Positions 1 to 6,592 of a DNA stretch of 27,444 bases are shown one piece after another. Location: NCBI GenBank assembly GCA_964497515.1, contig CAZCCV010000032.1:1-27444 (forward strand), given 5' to 3'. The notes under the pieces were generated by a model that worked only from the letters and a program-made list of their open reading frames with translations, was not told the DNA's origin and ran no database searches. Position numbers and translations under genes: made by a program. Every line of letters begins with the position of its first letter. Within the stretch, counting starts at the first letter, position 1. This DNA comes from CAZCCV01 sp964497515. GTDB lineage: Bacteria > Armatimonadota > UBA5829 > DTLH01.

Positions 1-101
1 CCATTACTGCACCACTATACACAACTGATTTTACACACAAAAAGAATACGCTACCGAGCGAGAACCAGACTCATCCTTATCGGGTGAAAACGTACCCTCT
101 A

Positions 102-130
102 TTTACAAATTTCTGTTCTATCACTACACT
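102..130 (+). promoter_or_regulatory. Putative promoter of the MTIP-like gene
   Basis: A -35-like TTTACA (102-107) and a -10-like TACACT (125-130) are separated by 17 bases. Transcription would start near 136-138, only a few bases before the ATG at 140. No Shine-Dalgarno sequence is visible ahead of that ATG, so the message may be leaderless. The rest of 1-139 shows nothing else recognisable. The -10 matches only 4 of 6 consensus bases, so confidence is low. Confidence 0.35.
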
Positions 131-139
131 CTACATAGG

Positions 140-901
140 ATGATAGCAGGTATTATTGCTGGCTCTGGGGCTGAAAGCCTGGAACCTTTCAAAAACTGGG
201 ACTCCTGTATGACGCAGACTCGCTACGGCGTCGCCGAGGTGCGGCGTGGTGAGATTCACGGGAGAACAGTCTTGTTCGTACCTCGCCACGGCAGCTTTCA
301 CTCTACAGCTCCTCACCTTGTCAACTACCGGGCTATTGTAACTGCGTTGAAGGACCATGGCGCGGAGCGTGTTATCGGCACTGCAGCAGTCGGTTCACTG
401 ACTACAGATTTGGCGCCCGGCACCACTGCTGTACTGACTGATTTTATTGACTTCACCCGAAGTGACCCTGTTACGTTTTTCGATACGATAAAACAGGGTG
501 TTGTACACACTGACTTCACTGAGCCTTACTGTTCTGATGTTTCGAACTCGCTGCTGAATGCACTCGAGAAGGAAGGTTTGGAGGTCACCACACCGTGCAC
601 CTACATATGCGCCGACGGCCCACGTTACGAGACACCTGCCGAATTATCAATGTTTCGCGCGTGGGGCGCTGATGTCGTGGGGATGACCAACGCTCCTGAA
701 GCGATACTGTGCCGAGAAGCTGGCTTATGTTACGGAGCTGTAGCGATAATAACCAACTACGCCGCCGGACTGTCACCCACCCCATTGTCACATGCTGAAG
801 TGGTAAGCGCTATGAGCAAAGTGCAGGAACGCCTGGCTTTGGCACTGACTGGCGCGGTCGCCACAATCCCGGATCAATTCAACTGCCTGTGCAGAAAGTA
901 A
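140..901 (+). CDS. 5'-methylthioinosine/methylthioadenosine phosphorylase family protein
   Basis: A 253-residue purine nucleoside phosphorylase of the MTAP/MTIP subgroup. It splits a 5'-methylthio-nucleoside with phosphate into the base and 5-methylthioribose-1-phosphate in the cytosolic methionine/purine salvage route. Visible motifs are GIIAGSG at the N-terminus, the phosphate-binding PRHG near residue 50, GPRYETPAE and GMTNAPEA around residues 155-185, and ITNYAAG near residue 207. In this superfamily an Asp at the position of that Asn favours adenine, whereas Asn favours 6-oxopurines. I therefore lean to methylthioinosine (MTIP-like) rather than methylthioadenosine, but this is inferred from one residue. 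The start fits the family N-terminus although it has no obvious ribosome binding site. The next gene is convergent. Confidence 0.85.
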   Translation: MIAGIIAGSGAESLEPFKNWDSCMTQTRYGVAEVRRGEIHGRTVLFVPRHGSFHSTAPHLVNYRAIVTALKDHGAERVIGTAAVGSLTTDLAPGTTAVLTDFIDFTRSDPVTFFDTIKQGVVHTDFTEPYCSDVSNSLLNALEKEGLEVTTPCTYICADGPRYETPAELSMFRAWGADVVGMTNAPEAILCREAGLCYGAVAIITNYAAGLSPTPLSHAEVVSAMSKVQERLALALTGAVATIPDQFNCLCRK

Positions 902-904
902 TGG

Positions 905-928
905 GAATAGCTGGCACCTGGCCTATTC
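905..928. terminator. Weak hairpin between convergent genes
   Basis: GAATAG (905-910) is complementary to CTATTC (923-928) across a 12-base loop, exactly where the plus-strand phosphorylase gene and the minus-strand 119-residue gene meet. There is no T-run and the stem overlaps the stop codon of the minus-strand gene, so a role as a shared terminator is only a guess. Confidence 0.25.
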
Positions 929-1282
929 GCCTTCTAGATCGATATCGTCCGACATTAGCAGCGAGAGTGCATCCTTCGTTCTTAGTATCAGATCCTCCAA
1001 AGCCTCCTCAAACTCGTTAGACTTCAGCGCAATCTGCCCTGCATCGATAGCATCTTCAATGTGGAATGTGGCGGCTTCTATTCTATCTTGCATAGCTTCT
1101 GAATCGGCAACATCCATCGCCTCCGATAACAAATCGAGCACCTTTGCACCCATATGCACTGCACCCTGTATTGTCTCACGCACATCGCTCTCGTGATCGA
1201 AGTATTCCGCCTGTTCAACTTGCACTAGAATGTCGTTGGTTACCGACCGCGCTTCCGCCAGCAAAACGTTTAACTCTTCCAT
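923..1282 (-). CDS. Small acidic helical protein of unknown function
   Basis: I do not recognise this 119-residue protein. It is strongly acidic, rich in Glu, Asp, Ala and Leu with few aromatic residues and no Cys. The heptad-like spacing of hydrophobics suggests a bundle of amphipathic helices. There is no signal peptide or membrane segment. The ATG is preceded by GAGG about nine bases upstream, a normal ribosome binding site. It faces the phosphorylase gene tail to tail and is divergent from the rhodanese gene. PhoU-like or tetratricopeptide-like helical folds are conceivable, but no diagnostic motif is present. Confidence 0.7.
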   Translation of the reverse strand: MEELNVLLAEARSVTNDILVQVEQAEYFDHESDVRETIQGAVHMGAKVLDLLSEAMDVADSEAMQDRIEAATFHIEDAIDAGQIALKSNEFEEALEDLILRTKDALSLLMSDDIDLEGE

Positions 1283-1388
1283 AAATGATTACCTCTATGC
1301 AGTTGGGTTTGTGGGCGTTTTGGTTCTACCCCTACGATTTATTCTCCAAACAAAGCTTAAACCTCTGCAAAAAGCGGTAAATAGCGAT

Positions 1389-1396
1389 GGAGGTGA
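1389..1396 (+). promoter_or_regulatory. Shine-Dalgarno site deciding the rhodanese start
   Basis: GGAGGTGA is an essentially perfect anti-16S complement and lies eight bases before the ATG at 1405. The earlier in-frame ATG codons at 1387 and 1396 overlap or abut this site, so 1405 is the probable start. Confidence 0.75.
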
Positions 1397-1404
1397 TGTG
1401 TGCA

Positions 1405-1737
1405 ATGGTTGAAAGAATAACGGCAGATCAAGCTCTTCAGGAAGTAGAGAAAGGAAACGCGGTTCTGCTCGATGTGCGAACCGGTTCCTGGGATAAGAGC
1501 GACGTAAAAGCCCACGGAGCGCACAGAATCCCGCCGAAAGAGGCCGAGATTCATCTTGATGAGCTTCCAAAAGATAAAGAGATAATCACCTACTGCACAT
1601 GAACCCGTGAAGCAACTGGCGCCCGTGTGGCGCGCATACTCATTGAAAACGGATTAAAAGCAAGAGTGATTTCCGGGGGATTCAAAGCATGGAAAGATGC
1701 AGGTCTCCCATTGGAATCTAAAACGCCCACAGCTTAA
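1405..1737 (+). CDS. Single-domain rhodanese, candidate selenoprotein with in-frame UGA
   Basis: Reading through the TGA at 1600-1602 gives a 110-residue rhodanese (sulfurtransferase) domain with no frameshift. It has LLDVRT near residue 24, then the active-site loop Y-C-T-(UGA)-T-R-E-A-T-G-A-R-V-A, then SGGFKAW and a normal C-terminus ending at TAA 1735-1737. The family often reads YCxCPxEATSARVA, so the UGA (codon 66) replaces the second Cys and the canonical catalytic Cys64 stays. UGA serves as an ordinary stop in several neighbours (pyrC, pyrK, pyrD), so the code is not reassigned. A SECIS-like hairpin follows at 1617-1636. The simplest readings are selenocysteine insertion giving a C-x-U pair, or a recent TGC-to-TGA nonsense mutation. 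The intact downstream reading frame and hairpin favour the first. It is a lone gene without partners; 1283-1386 upstream shows no clear promoter. Confidence 0.75.
1617..1636 (+). promoter_or_regulatory. Candidate bacterial SECIS hairpin
   Basis: GCGCC (1619-1623) pairs perfectly with GGCGC (1629-1633) around the five-base loop CGTGT. T1617 and G1618 can extend the stem to C1635 and A1636 with one bulged G. The loop begins 22 bases after the UGA and has G as its second base. These features fit the known geometry of bacterial SECIS elements: a short stem, a G in the first two loop positions, and a spacing of about 16-37 bases. The stem lies in codons for the conserved G-A-R-V-A stretch, so part of the pairing could be coincidental. 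Confidence 0.55.
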
Positions 1738-1764
1738 TCGTAAGTAAAAGGCCATAAAGCAGAA

Positions 1765-1800
1765 GGAGGCGGACGTCGAATCGACTCCGCCTCCATATTT
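1765..1800. terminator. Bidirectional terminator hairpin
   Basis: GGAGGCGGA (1765-1773) pairs perfectly with TCCGCCTCC (1786-1794), and the 12-base interior contains a further GTCG/CGAC mini-stem. It sits between the plus-strand rhodanese gene and the minus-strand membrane operon, which converge here. Only short T-rich stretches follow on either strand, but the stability and position make a shared terminator likely. Confidence 0.7.
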
Positions 1801-1836
1801 GATTCCACTGTCGCAATACACTCATTACTGTAGCGA

Positions 1837-2640
1837 CTAAGTTGACTTCAGTTCATCGGATGTTTCTGCTTGTGCATTCTTTGGTGGTCGCGGGCGGAAT
1901 ATGACATATCCTATCAACAGCACAACCAAAGCTGTTAAGGCAATCCAGAACCACGGCGGCACAATTGGTACCCACTCTGTTGTTATGAAGTCGAGACGCC
2001 CGATGAAAAGCGCCATCCTGGCCATAACCGTGGATCCAAACATCGCACCGAACGCAAACATCAGGAACCAACGACCAAGAGAAGCAGTGTTGCGCATACT
2101 TTTCGACCGGTGATCAACAGAGAAGAAGAAATATGCCATAACCGTAATCAGGATGATTACAAACACCAGGTTGCTGGCTGCCAGTGATAACCCGAGGCCT
2201 GGTGATCCCTCTGCTACCCGGACGGCCGTAGGTACAACCGGCTTGAAAGAACCTCGTATCATCGGGAAGTACAGGTTGGCGAAGTTCTGGAACTCAGCTC
2301 CAGCACCTAATCCCATCATCGAACCCATAATCAAACGGCTGATCCATCCGTGGCGTTTGCTGTAGATGAAGTAGAACATCGCGCCACCAAGAAGGGCAAG
2401 AGCCCACCACCACTGGCCCTTGCCGACCATCATATCCCACCACTTGGGCTTAAGGGCATTGCTCCAAGTCAGATACACACCCAGACCGGTAGCAAGACCG
2501 ATAAATACGTGCTCTGCCAATCTATAGTAAGGGTTCTCCTTATACAGCACTGAATAAATGCCGAAGGTGAAGACTGCACCCAGCCAAATGGAGACTGCCA
2601 CCTTATGTGCTGCCAAATATCCTGCTAGACTCTCCAACAC
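1837..2640 (-). CDS. Seven-helix membrane protein, last gene of membrane operon
   Basis: I do not recognise this 267-residue integral membrane protein. Hydrophobic segments lie at about residues 12-33, 43-63, 76-93, 101-125, 151-175, 187-210 and 228-248. A short basic, proline-rich tail (FRPRPP) and an acidic, serine-containing end follow. There is no signal peptide cleavage site. A GTG start is chosen because AAGGGGG lies seven bases upstream. The gene follows the 277-residue gene by 12 bases and belongs to the same six-gene minus-strand unit. Nothing indicates transport of a particular substrate, so the function is unknown. Confidence 0.75.
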   Translation of the reverse strand: MLESLAGYLAAHKVAVSIWLGAVFTFGIYSVLYKENPYYRLAEHVFIGLATGLGVYLTWSNALKPKWWDMMVGKGQWWWALALLGGAMFYFIYSKRHGWISRLIMGSMMGLGAGAEFQNFANLYFPMIRGSFKPVVPTAVRVAEGSPGLGLSLAASNLVFVIILITVMAYFFFSVDHRSKSMRNTASLGRWFLMFAFGAMFGSTVMARMALFIGRLDFITTEWVPIVPPWFWIALTALVVLLIGYVIFRPRPPKNAQAETSDELKST

Positions 2641-2652
2641 AGCCTGTCCCCC

Positions 2653-3486
2653 TTAATCCTGCGCCGCCTGTCGGCGCGATACGACATAGCCGATGTTGCC
2701 GAGAATGATAAGTGCTATGATGAGCGCGTGAGCCATAGAAAGTGCGTTGGCTCCGCGGCGAGCAAAACCCTTGTGTTCCAATAGCTCGTCGTACTGCGCT
2801 GCCCCAACTAATCCGGGCAGCATTCCCGCAACCTGCTTGGTATCTACGTAGTTGTAACCCTCCGGCACCATAACCGCAGTCGGGCAGTAGACTATGGGAA
2901 CTGCTTTGGTCTGCCCCAAGAAAGATATCCACGTCGGAAGAGTTGCGGAGGCGGTAGCCTCAACCAGCAGTCCAACGTCGTCGATAGTCTTGTCCTTCGT
3001 AATCGGTATATCAGCAAAAGACTTGTTAAGATTTGGTTCCTTACCGAGAGTCTGGTTCAGATTCTGACACATACCCTTGATGAAATACAGGATATAAGCC
3101 GGACGGTAACCGGTAGTAGCCCAATCTACGCCTTCGACTTTGTTGTACTCTTTCGCCAGATCTCTTACGAGCTCTTCTGCGAGCGGTGCACCCTGAAGCT
3201 CCCAACATAGGAGAACAAACGGCACGCCTTTTCTAAACAGATGTCGAACTACAACCTCAGTCTGCGTTCGATTCTCCGCTTGCGTTCCGGGGCCCCAGAC
3301 TACAGATACCAGCGCGATCTGGTCGGGCTTGACATTCTCTACTGCATCGTAGGAACTTCTAACCTCCGACATTACCGGCAGTGATGTGCCCAGAATATCC
3401 CACTTGAGTGGAATAAACACAACCACAGCCAGCAAGAGGTATGTTATACGTCGGTCTATCTTTTGGAGATTGCTAAGAAAGCCCAT
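2653..3486 (-). CDS. Membrane-anchored protein with a soluble domain between two helices
   Basis: An unrecognised 277-residue protein with one hydrophobic helix near the N-terminus (about residues 13-30) and another near the C-terminus (about 248-267), bracketing a soluble domain of roughly 210 residues. That domain alternates predicted strands and helices (for example QIALVSVVWG, VPFVLLCWEL, AVPIVYCP), which looks like an alpha/beta Rossmann-type fold. I see no nucleotide-binding or catalytic motif. The ATG has GGGG about five bases upstream. The topology (TM-domain-TM) mirrors that of the 264-residue gene of the same operon, and both may hold a domain on the same side of the membrane. Confidence 0.75.
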   Translation of the reverse strand: MGFLSNLQKIDRRITYLLLAVVVFIPLKWDILGTSLPVMSEVRSSYDAVENVKPDQIALVSVVWGPGTQAENRTQTEVVVRHLFRKGVPFVLLCWELQGAPLAEELVRDLAKEYNKVEGVDWATTGYRPAYILYFIKGMCQNLNQTLGKEPNLNKSFADIPITKDKTIDDVGLLVEATASATLPTWISFLGQTKAVPIVYCPTAVMVPEGYNYVDTKQVAGMLPGLVGAAQYDELLEHKGFARRGANALSMAHALIIALIILGNIGYVVSRRQAAQD

Positions 3487-3495
3487 ATTTGCCCC

Positions 3496-4848
3496 TTACA
3501 TCTGTTTGTCAAAGTAACTGCCGCGCTCAAGACTGAGCCAAAGCCGAATTGCCATAGCCAACCCGCCAACACCAATGCCGAACATTATTCCTCGCTGTGC
3601 GGCCGCGTTCGGGTATTTCAAAATCCAGTTTCCGACATTCTCTAACCGCAGCGCGCTCCACCCGCCGTGCAATCCGTCGGTTATCATTACACCGAACGGG
3701 ACTATCGCCAACATAATCAGGAAGGCGGCAGCCATCATAAGGCCGGCTTCGGTTGACTTCACTCTAAACGCTCTGTAAGCAGCAGAGACTATGTAGAACG
3801 CAACGAGGGAGAACATCGTAGCAGCCAGCGCTTTCAGAATTCCATTGAAGAGAATGAAGTATGCTGTGCTGCTGATCGACTGAACCTGCTGGTTTTGCAT
3901 GTAGTCCTTAAAGAAACCAGCAAGTGCTATGGATATTGCTGCGATGAAGAACGCCAAGCTGTTATACCAACCCTGGCGCCGCTTCATAACTACCTTACCG
4001 TGAATTGAACCGAGACTGATGAGCCCCAATCCGAATGTCAATGCTCCAACAACGATGACTGTATCTCCAACTGGCTGGTTGTACGGAGTCAGGTTGTTGT
4101 CGGTAAGGTTCGAAATCGAAAGTGAAAGACGATCGGAGATGTCACCCAACTCTGTGCTCATTTCGGCGAAATCTTCAGTTGACGCCCCTTTCAACCGGGA
4201 TGTTGCCCGTTGTACAACCTGCTTTGCCCCTTGCTTGTTCTCACCGTTAGCAGTGATTCCACTGACGGCAGTTCCCGCCGCGTTAAGGTCGTCGATACGC
4301 TTCTGCAGTGCCTGTGTGCGGAGATCCATAATTTTGTTGCTGTCGGTGTCACGGGTGAGAAGGTCGTCGGAGACGTTGTACCTCTTTGCCCACTCCTCCG
4401 CTTCTTTGGCAGCGTCATCGGACTGCTGTGCAGCACGCTTTTTTGCCTCTTCTATCTGCCTTGACGCCCGATCAAGATACCCTTCCGCTTCCTGAAGCAT
4501 CTTTGTAGCGTGAGCTAATCGAGCAGCTTTGTCTTTCTTTCCTAAAGCTATTGCGTAAAGATCCTGTTTGGCTCCCCGAATCCTCGGAACTGCCGCCGAA
4601 AGGGAGCTTCTTATGGGAGCCAACTGCCTTCCCGGGAACATAAACTCTGTGAAATAGTAGGTTCCCATTATGAAGGTCAGAGCCACAACCAAAGGTTTGC
4701 GCGCTTTGCTCGGAAGCACAGTGAGGAGCACAAGAACACCGATACATAAGGCAACACAGATGCTTATCAGTATCCAAAGCGTCGGCCCCGATTTCGGAAC
4801 AAACAGGCTGAATGCAAAACTGTTTAACGGTAGATTCATCGTATTCAT
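3496..4848 (-). CDS. Polytopic membrane protein with central coiled-coil region
   Basis: An unrecognised 450-residue protein. Two hydrophobic helices (about residues 25-45 and 52-72) are followed by a long charged, Ala/Glu/Lys-rich stretch (about 85-245) with coiled-coil character. A bundle of about five further membrane helices (near 262-285, 294-312, 325-350, 370-395 and 415-435) completes it. The layout resembles a membrane scaffold with a long soluble arm rather than a transporter. Two ATG codons lie close together; the first (4846-4848) is used here, with GGGG four bases upstream. It lies seven bases after the stop of the 264-residue gene, consistent with co-transcription. Confidence 0.75.
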   Translation of the reverse strand: MNTMNLPLNSFAFSLFVPKSGPTLWILISICVALCIGVLVLLTVLPSKARKPLVVALTFIMGTYYFTEFMFPGRQLAPIRSSLSAAVPRIRGAKQDLYAIALGKKDKAARLAHATKMLQEAEGYLDRASRQIEEAKKRAAQQSDDAAKEAEEWAKRYNVSDDLLTRDTDSNKIMDLRTQALQKRIDDLNAAGTAVSGITANGENKQGAKQVVQRATSRLKGASTEDFAEMSTELGDISDRLSLSISNLTDNNLTPYNQPVGDTVIVVGALTFGLGLISLGSIHGKVVMKRRQGWYNSLAFFIAAISIALAGFFKDYMQNQQVQSISSTAYFILFNGILKALAATMFSLVAFYIVSAAYRAFRVKSTEAGLMMAAAFLIMLAIVPFGVMITDGLHGGWSALRLENVGNWILKYPNAAAQRGIMFGIGVGGLAMAIRLWLSLERGSYFDKQM

Positions 4849-4855
4849 ATATCCC

Positions 4856-5650
4856 CTAGCTGCCGAACGCGTTTGTTATTCTGAGAAACACGGACTGAAG
4901 GAACGGCGCTCCTGCTACGGTCAGGCAACTAATTGATATGATGCCCAGCACAATTAAGGTAAGAATAATCGCCTTGCCATAGTCCTGACCAACCAGACTC
5001 CCCAGCAGTGTGGGTTCCCTGGACAAGTACGCACTGGCTGCGTAGAACTCGTCGCCAATGATAGTGTAATCGCACGATGCAATGAAAAATGGAATCTGAA
5101 TAATCTGCGGCGTTCCGGCTACCTGAATGGCTCCAACCTGCTGACCGTTCTCTGTGAGAATTAGAGACTCAGCGTAGAAGTCTCCGAAGTAGAACGCTCC
5201 TGCCACCCTTTCGCGGTTCAGTATGCCGACAATTCCGGAAGCGTAAGCAAACTGGTCTCCTGAGAGAAACCGAATATCATCTCTGTTGAAGGCTTCCGGT
5301 GCGCCCTGGTTCTCGTAAGCATCTCGCGCAGTTTCTTCGGCAATCGAGTACAACACCGGGTCAATTACAGGAACAATAATGCGGGAGCGGTACTTTGCAG
5401 CAATGGAGATAATATGTCCGAGTATCGACAGTGCCTGCAGGGCTACGATTCCAAAACCAGACAGGCCGGTAGAGAACATCATCGGCCGCCCCATTTCAGT
5501 TGCTCGTCCAACAGCTTCGTCTATAGCTGCCAACCCCGGAATCCGTCGGATAAAGAGCTGTTTTCCCGTTCTGGCCGAGCGTATCTTGTAGAGGATGAAG
5601 AATACAATTAACCCCTCGAGAAAATAGACCATAAGGCTAGCGTGCTGCAT
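4856..5650 (-). CDS. DUF6754-like membrane protein
   Basis: A 264-residue protein with an N-terminal helix (about residues 5-22), a soluble domain, and a C-terminal hydrophobic helix (about 230-252). The stretch RRIPGLAAIDEAVGRATEMGRP near residues 34-55, and the following GlySer-rich and Ala-rich segments, recall the uncharacterised DUF6754 group as I remember it; no search was possible. The ATG has AGGAG about six bases upstream, and the gene begins two bases after the end of the 105-residue gene. No catalytic residues are evident. It is the most recognisable member of the operon and the best handle for finding the same neighbourhood elsewhere. Confidence 0.75.
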   Translation of the reverse strand: MQHASLMVYFLEGLIVFFILYKIRSARTGKQLFIRRIPGLAAIDEAVGRATEMGRPMMFSTGLSGFGIVALQALSILGHIISIAAKYRSRIIVPVIDPVLYSIAEETARDAYENQGAPEAFNRDDIRFLSGDQFAYASGIVGILNRERVAGAFYFGDFYAESLILTENGQQVGAIQVAGTPQIIQIPFFIASCDYTIIGDEFYAASAYLSREPTLLGSLVGQDYGKAIILTLIVLGIISISCLTVAGAPFLQSVFLRITNAFGS

Positions 5651-5652
5651 AG

Positions 5653-5970
5653 TTACTCCTGCGCTTCCTTCTCTTTTGCGTGTTCGCGCTCTTCAGACAA
5701 ATCTTCTATTCGCTGTATCATCCGTTCGATGTTATCACGTGCTGCCAGAAATCGACTGAACTTAGAAAGTCGGTCGTGGCCAACAATCGGCGCCAGAAAA
5801 GGCATTACAACAATAAGCCCCTGACTCGCAATATAACCGAGCGGCTTGTGCATTTCGAGAAACAGTACTGCCGGTGTTTCAAGTCGGCGCTTCACTACGG
5901 CTTTGGCAACATCGTTTACGAACTCCTCAGTCTCTTCTTCAGAGAGAGGTTCGCCGTATTGATCAAACAT
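5653..5970 (-). CDS. Small protein with one hydrophobic segment
   Basis: An unrecognised 105-residue protein. An acidic N-terminal helix with a KRR patch is followed by a single hydrophobic stretch (about residues 45-63, IASQGLIVVMPFLAPIVG) and then a highly charged C-terminal helix rich in Glu, Arg and Lys. The gene overlaps the end of the PH-like gene by eight bases (ATGTTTGA), a typical sign of translational coupling. It could be a peripheral or single-pass accessory subunit of the proteins encoded next to it. Confidence 0.7.
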   Translation of the reverse strand: MFDQYGEPLSEEETEEFVNDVAKAVVKRRLETPAVLFLEMHKPLGYIASQGLIVVMPFLAPIVGHDRLSKFSRFLAARDNIERMIQRIEDLSEEREHAKEKEAQE

Positions 5971-6412
5971 TTTTGGGTCTTAGCCTCTTAACCGCGTCGA
6001 GCACTTCTTCCTCGTTATCCACAAACCTCAAATACACTCCGCGATATGCCTCCAACCTCGTTTGCCTGCCTAACGGACTCAATTTGACTCCATAATCGTC
6101 CAGATACACACGTTTCACATCCTTCCAAGCCATAATCCGCTTGCTAACCAGAGTATGATGCGAGACGTGGGTAGTGGTGATTGTGAAGGTAACTGGAAGC
6201 AGGTAATCAGAAAGCATCCCCAGGAATGCGGAACCAATCATAATGAAGGGAAAAATGTTGCCCCCAAACCAGATGAGCGAAAGCAGTCCCGTAATCACCG
6301 TAATCGCGATGACCACGATCAGCTTGGTTGGTTCCTCTTTTGCAAGATGAACTCGCCACTGAAGAACCACTTCGTCTTTTGGAGCAATCGAGTCAGTTAT
6401 AGATGCGCTCAC
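5963..6412 (-). CDS. PH-like domain membrane protein, first gene of membrane operon
   Basis: This 149-residue protein has two adjacent hydrophobic helices (about residues 32-50 and 52-72), followed by a beta-rich region with TFTITTTHVSHHTLVSKRIMAWKDVKRVYLDDYGVKLSP. That pattern of a membrane pair followed by a strand-rich domain is characteristic of bacterial PH-like (YdbS/YdbT-type) proteins, whose molecular roles are mostly unknown. The GTG start has no strong ribosome binding site, so a slightly later start is possible. It is the promoter-proximal gene of the six-gene unit. Confidence 0.7.
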   Translation of the reverse strand: MSASITDSIAPKDEVVLQWRVHLAKEEPTKLIVVIAITVITGLLSLIWFGGNIFPFIMIGSAFLGMLSDYLLPVTFTITTTHVSHHTLVSKRIMAWKDVKRVYLDDYGVKLSPLGRQTRLEAYRGVYLRFVDNEEEVLDAVKRLRPKNV

Positions 6413-6481
6413 GCGTTGTATTCAATCCGATTTTTTGATAGAGAGCTCGCTTGAAGAAAAACAGCATGTCTCTATTGCGAA

Positions 6482-6510
6482 ATTATAGATGAGCCATATG
6501 TCTATGTCAA
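6482..6510 (-). promoter_or_regulatory. Perfect sigma-70-type promoter of the membrane operon
   Basis: Read on the minus strand, TTGACA (6505-6510) and TATAAT (6482-6487) match the consensus at all twelve positions with the optimal 17-base spacer. Transcription would begin near 6475, giving a leader of about 60 bases before the PH-like gene. Such a strong core promoter suggests constitutive, abundant expression unless a repressor acts here. Confidence 0.85.
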
Positions 6511-6536
6511 GCAACCGAACATTCGAATATAGTCAA

Positions 6537-6565
6537 GGGCTCCGAGTCCCATTTCCTCGGAGCCC
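6537..6565 (-). terminator. Hairpin after ftsH
   Basis: GGGCTCCGAG (6537-6546) and CTCGGAGCCC (6556-6565) form a perfect ten-pair stem with a nine-base loop, just downstream of the ftsH stop codon. On the minus strand the following bases are TTGACTATATT rather than a clean T-run. It is probably the ftsH terminator but may be imperfect. It separates ftsH from the promoter of the membrane operon. Confidence 0.65.
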
Positions 6566-6592
6566 TCAAAAAAGGTGCGAAATCGCCAATGG

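Noticed and set aside
1283..1404. Divergent promoters between the 119-residue gene and the rhodanese gene
   Set aside because: Several AT-rich hexamers are present but none pair with acceptable -35 boxes and spacing on either strand.
1600..1602. UGA reassigned to an amino acid genome-wide
   Set aside because: Several conserved genes here (pyrC, pyrK, pyrD, the PH-like gene) end at TGA exactly where the family ends, and Trp is encoded by TGG, so UGA is a normal stop in this organism.
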